Below are positions 1 to 5,845 of a stretch of DNA of 8,774 nucleotides, in pieces. The notes under the pieces were generated by a model. The model was not told the origin of the DNA, made no database searches, and saw only the letters and a program-made list of their open reading frames with translations. The DNA comes from Prolixibacteraceae bacterium. GTDB lineage: Bacteria > Bacteroidota > Bacteroidia > Bacteroidales > Prolixibacteraceae. The DNA lies in contig DAIDJX010000131.1 in NCBI GenBank assembly GCA_027451165.1, positions 1 through 8,774 on the forward strand. The letters are read 5' to 3'. A program made the position numbers and the translations under genes. How positions within the stretch are numbered: position 1 is the stretch's first letter; each line of letters begins with the position of its first letter.

Positions 1-174
1 TTCACTGTCAGGAAAATGTCAGGGAATGTGGGTGTTGAGCGGATTTTCCCCATGGCTTCCCCCTTTATTGACGGCATTGAGGTCAATAAGAGAGGGAGTG
101 TTCGCAGGAAAAGACTTTATTTCCTACGTAAATTAACCGGCAAAAAAGCCCGTATCAAGGAAAAAAGAGTGTAA
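1..174 (+). CDS. rplS: Ribosomal protein L19, C-terminal part (5' end outside window)
   Basis: This is the last 57 codons and the stop of the large-subunit ribosomal protein L19, which sits at the 30S-50S interface. Reading from base 1, the translation begins FTVRKMSGNVGVERIFPMAS and continues through PFIDGIEV and a basic stretch (RRKRLYFLRKLTGKKARIKE) that matches the well-conserved C-terminal half of L19. The start codon and about half of the protein lie upstream of the window. The gene ends 20 bases before a strong intrinsic terminator, so its transcription unit appears to finish here. The identification rests on the GVGVERxFP / SPFID / VRRxKLYYLR family signature recalled from known L19 proteins. 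The sequence is intact to its stop. Confidence 0.95.
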   Translation, partial: FTVRKMSGNVGVERIFPMASPFIDGIEVNKRGSVRRKRLYFLRKLTGKKARIKEKRV

Positions 175-193
175 AGGGTCAAACGACTTATAC

Positions 194-223
194 AAAGGCT
201 TCTATTCGGGAGCCTTTTTTTTT
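194..223 (+). terminator. Rho-independent terminator after rplS
   Basis: The arms AAAGGCTTCT (194-203) and GGGAGCCTTT (208-217) pair through ten positions, two of them G-T wobbles, around a four-base loop ATTC. The downstream arm runs directly into nine consecutive T residues (215-223). It lies 20 bases past the L19 stop and separates the ribosomal unit from the GH92 gene. Confidence 0.85.
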
Positions 224-230
224 ACCTTCG
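223..230 (+). promoter_or_regulatory. Possible Bacteroidota -7 element for the GH92 gene
   Basis: TACCTTCG matches the Bacteroidota -7 consensus TAnnTTTG at all fixed positions but one (C for the third T). It sits 17 bases before the GH92 ATG, which would give the very short leader common in this phylum. It overlaps the last T of the terminator. No convincing TTTG -33 box is seen 18-21 bases upstream, so the call is tentative, although a promoter is expected here because the preceding unit terminates. Confidence 0.35.
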
Positions 231-247
231 CAACAAAACCAACAGCT

Positions 248-2539
248 ATGAATTTCCGATACTTACTGATCCTCGGTGTGACCTTTCTTTTTTCATGGTC
301 TCTGAAAGCACAGGCTCCTCTGATTGCCGATCCGGTGGATTATGTCAATCCCCTGATGGGCACACAATCTGATTTCAGTTTCAGCAGCGGTAATACCTAT
401 CCGGCCATTGCCCTCCCCTGGGGTATGAATTTCTGGTCGCCCCAGACCGGTAAAATGGGAAATGGCTGGATGTACACCTATGCTTCCAACAAAATCAGGG
501 GATTTAAACAAACCCATCAACCCAGTCCCTGGATCAACGATTACGGGCAGTTCTCCCTTTTTGCCACTACCGGGAAACTGGTTACCGGAGAAGAGGAACG
601 GGCAAGCTGGTTCTCCCACAAGGCTGAAATCGCCAAACCTTATTATTACCAGGTTTACCTTGCCGATTACGATGTGGTCACTGAAATCACGCCTACCGAA
701 CGTGCCGCCTGTTTTCGTTTTACTTTCCCGGAAAGCGACAGCTCCTGTGTGCTGGTGGACGCCTTCGACAAGGGATCAATGGTCACCATAATTCCCGCAG
801 AAAATAAAATTGTGGGGTATACCACCCGAAACAGTGGCGGGGTACCCGCGAATTTTAAAAACTGGTTTGTTGTGGTTTTTGACCGGCCTTTTGTTCAAAC
901 TTTTACCTGGGATAAAGACAAGGTGAGCGCCAATTCGACCTTTTCAGAAAGTAAGCACAGTGGGGCGGTAGTTCGCTTCCAGACGAGGAAAGGGGAGAAA
1001 ATGGAAATTAAAGTGGCTTCCTCCTTTATCAGCCTGGAGCAGGCGGAAAGAAACCTGGCTATGGAAACCGCGAACAAGAATTTCGATCAGATCTGTAAGG
1101 AAGGCCGTAGCACCTGGAACCGCGAGCTGGGGCGTATCCGGGTTTCCGGAGAGAATGCTGATCATGTCAGAACTTTTTACAGTTGTCTGTACCGCATTTT
1201 ACTTTTCCCCCGGATGTTTCATGAACAGGGCCCCGATGGGAAGATGGTCCATTACAGTCCATACAACGGCGAGGTTCGCCCTGGATTGCTCTATACAGAC
1301 AATGGTTTCTGGGATACTTTCCGGGCGGTTTTTCCTTTTTTCACCTGGATGTATCCTGATCTCGATGCAAAGATTATGGAAGGGCTGGTGAATACCTACC
1401 TGGAAAGCGGATGGCTTCCGGAGTGGGCCAGTCCGGGGCATCGCGACTGCATGATTGGCTCCAATTCGGCCTCCCTGATCACCGATGCCTGGTTAAAGGG
1501 CATCCGGGGCTATGATATCGAAACCCTTTACCAGGCCCTACTCAAAAATTCGGAGTCGGTAGGTCCCTTCCATTCCGTAGGCCGTTACGGAGCTGATTAT
1601 TACAACCGGCTGGGGTATGTTCCCTATGATGTGGGTATCAACGAAAACTGTGCCCGGACACTGGAATATGCCTATGCTGATTTTTGCATTTCCCGTTTGG
1701 CTGAAGCGCTGGGTAAGCCGCAGGCTGAGGTTGAAAAATTCAGAAAAAGGGCGCAGAACTTCCGGAATGTGTTTGATCCTTCATCGGGATTGATGCGAGG
1801 CCGCAATGCAGATGGTACCTTCCAGACACCTTTCAGCCCCTATAAATGGGGAGATGCCTTTACGGAAGGGAACAGCTGGCACTATACCTGGAGCGTATTT
1901 CATGATGTGGAAGGCCTGAAAGGTCTGATGGGCGGCAAGGCAAACTTTACCAGGATGCTGGACTCTATCTTCAGGGTGCCCCCGGTATTTGACTGTTCCT
2001 ATTATGGTTTCCCCATCCATGAAATCCGGGAAATGCAGACGGTGAACATGGGGAATTATGCCCATGGTAACCAGCCGGCCCAACATATTATCTATCTGTA
2101 CAACTTTGCTGGCGAAGCCTGGAAAACCCAGAAACACCTCAGGGAAGTGCTGACCCGCCTTTACCAGCCAACTCCGGATGGCTACTGTGGAGATGAAGAT
2201 AACGGGCAAACCTCTGCCTGGTATGTGTTTTCTTCCCTTGGGTTTTATCCGGTTTGCCCGGGAACTGACCAATATGTGATCGGATCCCCGCTGTTTGAAA
2301 AAGCTGAAATCACCCTGCCTTCAGGAAAGGTTCTTGTCGTTCGCTCGGAAGGAGCCTCCCGTTATCCTTATATTCAGGAAGCCACCCTGAATGGAAAGCC
2401 CCTTAAGAAATCGTGGTTGTCACATCAGGAGCTGACCAAAGGAGGTGAACTGACCTTCCGGATGGGCGAAAAACCACAGGTTAACTTGTGGTCCGATCCG
2501 GTCAGCTTTCCCTGGTCCATGTCAAATTCATCAAAATAA
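248..2539 (+). CDS. Exported GH92 alpha-mannosidase, predicted alpha-1,2 specific
   Basis: A glycoside hydrolase of family 92: calcium-dependent, inverting exo-enzymes that remove alpha-linked mannose from N-glycans or mannans. The 763-residue protein has a signal peptide (hydrophobic residues 5-19, likely cut after A21) and no lipobox, so it should be a soluble periplasmic enzyme. An N-terminal beta-sandwich domain (about 30-290, opening with YVNPLMGT) precedes an (alpha/alpha)6 catalytic domain (about 300-740). Motifs seen are FTEGNSWHYTW with E540, the HE pair H591-E592, and GDEDNG with D649 and D651, followed by SAWYVFSSLGFYPVCPG. Compared with the numbering I recall for the Bacteroides enzyme BT3990 (W88, E533, H584, E585, D642, D644), W95 and all five of these residues lie at a constant offset of +7. 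This implies an intact catalytic acid and base and an alpha-1,2-type +1 subsite. There is no Shine-Dalgarno sequence. It is followed after 6 bases by the YitT gene. No SusCD pair is visible. The family call is very secure; linkage specificity is inferred. Confidence 0.95.
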   Translation: MNFRYLLILGVTFLFSWSLKAQAPLIADPVDYVNPLMGTQSDFSFSSGNTYPAIALPWGMNFWSPQTGKMGNGWMYTYASNKIRGFKQTHQPSPWINDYGQFSLFATTGKLVTGEEERASWFSHKAEIAKPYYYQVYLADYDVVTEITPTERAACFRFTFPESDSSCVLVDAFDKGSMVTIIPAENKIVGYTTRNSGGVPANFKNWFVVVFDRPFVQTFTWDKDKVSANSTFSESKHSGAVVRFQTRKGEKMEIKVASSFISLEQAERNLAMETANKNFDQICKEGRSTWNRELGRIRVSGENADHVRTFYSCLYRILLFPRMFHEQGPDGKMVHYSPYNGEVRPGLLYTDNGFWDTFRAVFPFFTWMYPDLDAKIMEGLVNTYLESGWLPEWASPGHRDCMIGSNSASLITDAWLKGIRGYDIETLYQALLKNSESVGPFHSVGRYGADYYNRLGYVPYDVGINENCARTLEYAYADFCISRLAEALGKPQAEVEKFRKRAQNFRNVFDPSSGLMRGRNADGTFQTPFSPYKWGDAFTEGNSWHYTWSVFHDVEGLKGLMGGKANFTRMLDSIFRVPPVFDCSYYGFPIHEIREMQTVNMGNYAHGNQPAQHIIYLYNFAGEAWKTQKHLREVLTRLYQPTPDGYCGDEDNGQTSAWYVFSSLGFYPVCPGTDQYVIGSPLFEKAEITLPSGKVLVVRSEGASRYPYIQEATLNGKPLKKSWLSHQELTKGGELTFRMGEKPQVNLWSDPVSFPWSMSNSSK

Positions 2540-2545
2540 AATGCT

Positions 2546-3469
2546 ATGACTTTCATTCCTAAAGTACAGATATTTAGTAAACAATGGTTTATTGACTATT
2601 TCCTGGTGCTGATCGGGTCGTTCATTCTTGCTGCAGGATTCGTTTACTTCATCACACCCCATAAGATAGTTCCGGGAGGAGTTTACGGTATAGCCATCGT
2701 GGTTCATTACATGACCAGGGGGTGGTTTTCATTCTGGCCTGAAGGATTTCCCATTGGTCTTTTCGGATTGATCCTGAACATACCACTAACCTGGGCAGGA
2801 ATCAAGATTTTAGGGCCCCGGTTTGGTGTAAAAACGATCATCGGTTTTGTCCTTACCTCTGTTTTTATTGACGGAATCACGATGTTCCGGGTGGATGGCG
2901 ATGCTGCCCTGGTGAGTGATGTTCTCCTCTCCTGTGTTTTCGGGGGGGTATTGATCGGTTTCGGGTTAGGGTTGATTTTTAAATCAAGGGCAACATCCGG
3001 AGGGTCGGATATCATTGCCATGATCCTGGCCAAGTACACCAGGCTCCCCCTGGGTAAATTAATGATTTATGTGGATTCGGTTATCGTTCTGGTTGCCCTG
3101 GTCTCTTTCCGTGACTGGGCGATTCCGTTGTACTCCTGGGTGGTCATCTACATCAGCGGCCGTGCCATTGATATGACCCTGGAAGGCGCCGATTACAACA
3201 AGGCCTTGTTTATCATTTCAAAGAAAAACAAGGAAATCAGGGATAAGATCCTCTTTGACCTGGAGCGGGGAGGAACCTTTCTCAACGGTAGGGGTATGTT
3301 CACAGATGAGGAAAAACAGGTCATCTTTTGTGTGGCCAGCAGGCGGGAAGTCGCTATACTGGAGGAATTTATCAGCCATGAAGATCCCGACGCCTTTATC
3401 ACCATCATGGATACCAAGGAAATTCTGGGTGAAGGATTCAATTCGCTGCACCTGAAGAAACAAACATAA
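2546..3469 (+). CDS. YitT family membrane protein with C-terminal DUF2179 domain
   Basis: A 307-residue integral inner-membrane protein of the YitT family. Five or six hydrophobic segments are visible (about 16-36, 44-58, 68-89, 95-113, 122-145 and 171-205). The family signatures KIVPGGVYGIAI (40-51) and SRATSGGSDIIAMIL (147-161) are present. A soluble C-terminal domain from about residue 215 matches DUF2179, with RGGTFLNGRGMFT (241-253), EEKQVIFCV (255-263), DPDAFITI (280-287) and GEGF (295-298). The biochemical role of the family is not firmly established; transport is often suggested, but no substrate can be read from the sequence. The start is the first in-frame ATG after the GH92 stop. 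An ATG at 2541 is closed by a stop two codons later. The 6-base gap to the mannosidase implies cotranscription and perhaps translational coupling. The length is usual for the family and the gene is intact. Confidence 0.93.
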   Translation: MTFIPKVQIFSKQWFIDYFLVLIGSFILAAGFVYFITPHKIVPGGVYGIAIVVHYMTRGWFSFWPEGFPIGLFGLILNIPLTWAGIKILGPRFGVKTIIGFVLTSVFIDGITMFRVDGDAALVSDVLLSCVFGGVLIGFGLGLIFKSRATSGGSDIIAMILAKYTRLPLGKLMIYVDSVIVLVALVSFRDWAIPLYSWVVIYISGRAIDMTLEGADYNKALFIISKKNKEIRDKILFDLERGGTFLNGRGMFTDEEKQVIFCVASRREVAILEEFISHEDPDAFITIMDTKEILGEGFNSLHLKKQT

Positions 3470-3484
3470 TATTCGGGATTTTTG

Positions 3485-3492
3485 TATATTTA
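3485..3492 (+). promoter_or_regulatory. Weak candidate -7 element before the patatin gene
   Basis: TATATTTA fits TAnnTTTG except for the final base and lies 23 bases before the patatin ATG. No TTTG box is found at the expected upstream distance, so the gene could equally be read from the GH92-YitT transcript across the 46-base gap. Confidence 0.2.
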
Positions 3493-3515
3493 GAGGTCAG
3501 AAAGCAACAGAAGCA

Positions 3516-5801
3516 ATGAAAAGAATTCTGGTTTTTATATTCTTGATAATTAGTGTTTTAACATCTGGCCAGAAAGTAGGACTTGTGCTCAGCGGGGGTG
3601 GCGCAAGAGGATTGGCGCATATTGCTGTAATCAGGGTTCTGGAGGAAAACAACATCCCGATTGACTACATCACAGGCACTTCGATGGGGGCAATTATCGG
3701 CGGATTATATGCTGCCGGCTATACCTGTGATGAAATGGAGGAATTGTTTCGTTCCGATGACTTTTACTTCTGGTCAACAGGAAAAATTCAGAAAGAATAC
3801 AGGTATTACTTTAAAGAACCTGATGTAAATCCGTCATGGATAGATATCAGAATGGAGAAAAAGGAGGATAAACTCCGCATTTTACCCCCGACCAATGTCA
3901 TCCCACAATGGCAAATGGATTTTGCCTTCATGGAACTGATGGCTCCCACAAATGCCATCATTAAAGGAGATTTTGACAAGCTGATCGTTCCCTTCCGCTG
4001 TGTGGCAACCGATGTGTTCACCAATACGCAGGTAATCCTTTCAAAAGGAGACCTTGGAGAGGCCATCCGGGCATCCATGACGGTTCCGTTTTATTTCCGG
4101 CCTATTGAGATTGACGGCCGGCTGCTTTTTGACGGTGGTATTGTGAATAACTTTCCGCATGATGTGATGAAATCCATTTTCCATCCCGACATCATCATCG
4201 GGCATAAGGTTGCCAATTACCCCAAATCGGCGGATGCAGATGATGTTGTCAGACAGGTGGCCAACCTGGTGCAACGGCCTACCGATTACGCCCTTGATCC
4301 TCAGGATGGAATATTCCTCGAAACCAATGTTTCGGACATTGGGCTGCTTGAGTTTGAAAAGATAGATGGAGTGGTAAAACAAGGTGAACAAACGGCGCTG
4401 GCCATGATCGACAGTATCAAAAAAAGAATATCACGACGTGCTGATCATGAGGAACTTACACGCCGGAGGGAAACTTTTCAAGCCAGGAAACCTGCCCTTC
4501 TTTTTCAGAACATTCAGGTGGAAGGGATTGAAGATCCCATGCAACACAAATACATCATTAATTCCATCAAACACAACAAAAACATTTTCACCATTGAAGC
4601 ATTCAAAAAGGAGTATTTTAAACTGGTTGCGGATGAACAGATCAAGTCGATCCGGCCACTGGCCATTTTCAATCAGGAAACCGGCTACTTCGATGTTCAC
4701 CTGAAAGTGGAGCCTGAGAAAAGGGGAGAAATCAGCGTGGGGGGCAATATTTCCACCAAACCTGTCAACCAGGGTTTTGTCAATATGGAATACCGGATGT
4801 TTAAGGATAATTCTTATACTCTTCTTTCCAATTTGTATTTCGGAAGATTTTACAGCTCATTTAAATTGGGTGGCCGGATTGACTTCCCTTCAGTAAAACC
4901 GTTTTATTTCGCCAGTTACCTGACCTACAACCGCTGGGATTTCTTCTCCACCAGCAATGAGTTGTTTTTCGAGGATGTCAGGCCCCCCTATATTATTCAG
5001 AATGAGACCAACCTCCGGAACGAGGTAGGTTTTCCTGTTGGAAATCAGGACAAGATCACCACGGGGATTGCTTGGTCGGGATCCAGGGACAGTTATTATC
5101 AGACTTCCACTTTTAAAAAGGACGATGAACCCGATAAAACAAGTTTCAACGCATTTGTTTTGCATGTTGCTTATGAAAAAAATTCTCTGAACCAGAAGCA
5201 ATATGCCACTGACGGAACTTTCAGTCAGTTTTCCCTTCGGTATATTTCAGGGTTGGAAAAAAACACTCCCGGGACTACATCTATCGATTCCATCCTGGAG
5301 AAAAGGAATCACAATTACTTGTTGATGAAAGGACTATGGGAGAAGTACAATAAGCTTAACCGTTTTTTCACCCTTGGAACCCGGCTGGAGGGGGTTCTGA
5401 GCAACCGTGGCCAGTTTACGAATTATACCTCTACGGTACTTAACTCACCTGGTTTTACACCAACACCCCACAGTTCCACCCTCTATCTGGAGAAATTTCA
5501 CGCGAACAGTTACATAGCCGGTGGACTGAAAGGAATTTATCATATCAGGCCCGCCCTCCACTTCCGGTTGGAAGGCTATGCATTTGTACCCTTTCATGAA
5601 ATTAAAAAGGGAGATAAGATGCAGGCCGTTAAAAGCAAACAACTACTGAATTCAGTCAACTTTCAGGGAATGGGCGCCCTTGTGCTCGATACCGGGGTTG
5701 GTCCCGTCAGCATGGCACTCAACTATTATGAAAAACCTAATACTTCATTGTTCTTTACCCTGAATTTCGGCTACATCCTCTTCAATAAGAGGGGCTTCTG
5801 A
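3516..5801 (+). CDS. Patatin-like phospholipase with POTRA and outer-membrane beta-barrel (type Vd-like)
   Basis: A 761-residue exported protein. A signal peptide (MKRI then hydrophobic residues 5-16) leads into a patatin lipase domain (about 20-215). That domain carries the oxyanion-hole loop SGGGARG (26-32), the nucleophile elbow GTSMG with S56, and the catalytic Asp in FDGG (D206), so the Ser-Asp dyad is complete. Residues about 325-410 look like one POTRA unit (LLFQNIQVEGI near its start), and about 415-761 form alternating aromatic/polar strands of a surface-antigen-type barrel. The final residue is Phe, the usual C-terminal signal for BAM-dependent insertion. The order patatin-POTRA-barrel is that of PlpD-type (type Vd) autotransporters, so the lipase should be placed at, or moved across, the outer membrane to act on phospholipids. 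The substrate and whether it is released are unknown. It is 46 bases after YitT and is intact. Domain boundaries are by eye. Confidence 0.93.
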   Translation: MKRILVFIFLIISVLTSGQKVGLVLSGGGARGLAHIAVIRVLEENNIPIDYITGTSMGAIIGGLYAAGYTCDEMEELFRSDDFYFWSTGKIQKEYRYYFKEPDVNPSWIDIRMEKKEDKLRILPPTNVIPQWQMDFAFMELMAPTNAIIKGDFDKLIVPFRCVATDVFTNTQVILSKGDLGEAIRASMTVPFYFRPIEIDGRLLFDGGIVNNFPHDVMKSIFHPDIIIGHKVANYPKSADADDVVRQVANLVQRPTDYALDPQDGIFLETNVSDIGLLEFEKIDGVVKQGEQTALAMIDSIKKRISRRADHEELTRRRETFQARKPALLFQNIQVEGIEDPMQHKYIINSIKHNKNIFTIEAFKKEYFKLVADEQIKSIRPLAIFNQETGYFDVHLKVEPEKRGEISVGGNISTKPVNQGFVNMEYRMFKDNSYTLLSNLYFGRFYSSFKLGGRIDFPSVKPFYFASYLTYNRWDFFSTSNELFFEDVRPPYIIQNETNLRNEVGFPVGNQDKITTGIAWSGSRDSYYQTSTFKKDDEPDKTSFNAFVLHVAYEKNSLNQKQYATDGTFSQFSLRYISGLEKNTPGTTSIDSILEKRNHNYLLMKGLWEKYNKLNRFFTLGTRLEGVLSNRGQFTNYTSTVLNSPGFTPTPHSSTLYLEKFHANSYIAGGLKGIYHIRPALHFRLEGYAFVPFHEIKKGDKMQAVKSKQLLNSVNFQGMGALVLDTGVGPVSMALNYYEKPNTSLFFTLNFGYILFNKRGF

Positions 5802-5807
5802 GGAATT

Positions 5808-5834
5808 GGAGACTTTAGAGACTTAAGAGACTGG
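5808..5834 (+). repeat. Three-copy 9-bp tandem repeat in the convergent junction
   Basis: Three adjoining 9-base units, GGAGACTTT (5808-5816), AGAGACTTA (5817-5825) and AGAGACTGG (5826-5834), share the core GAGACT at an exact 9-base period. They fill most of the 44-base gap between the convergent patatin and minus-strand genes. No strong hairpin is formed: only AGAC (5828-5831) with GTCT (5844-5847), ahead of eight T residues at 5850-5857 that are also the last codons of the minus-strand gene. The array could be simple slippage or a small regulatory repeat. Confidence 0.6.
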
Positions 5835-5845
5835 CAGGGGAATGT

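Noticed and set aside
2063..2077. HGNQP (residues 606-610) in the GH92 protein, with Gln where some family members have Glu, suggesting loss of the catalytic acid.
   Set aside because: The catalytic acid aligns with E540 in FTEGNSW, which is intact. As far as I recall, both NQP and NEP forms of this motif occur in GH92, so the change does not indicate an altered mechanism.
1781..2272. A 163-codon open frame on the minus strand inside the mannosidase gene.
   Set aside because: It is antisense to the conserved catalytic core of GH92, its translation shows no recognisable domain, and no promoter was noticed upstream.
5777..5792. Perfect 6-bp inverted repeat CCTCTT-CAAT-AAGAGG near the end of the patatin gene, considered as a terminator for the converging genes.
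   Set aside because: It lies inside the coding sequence and is not followed by a T-run on either strand, so it lacks the second half of an intrinsic terminator.
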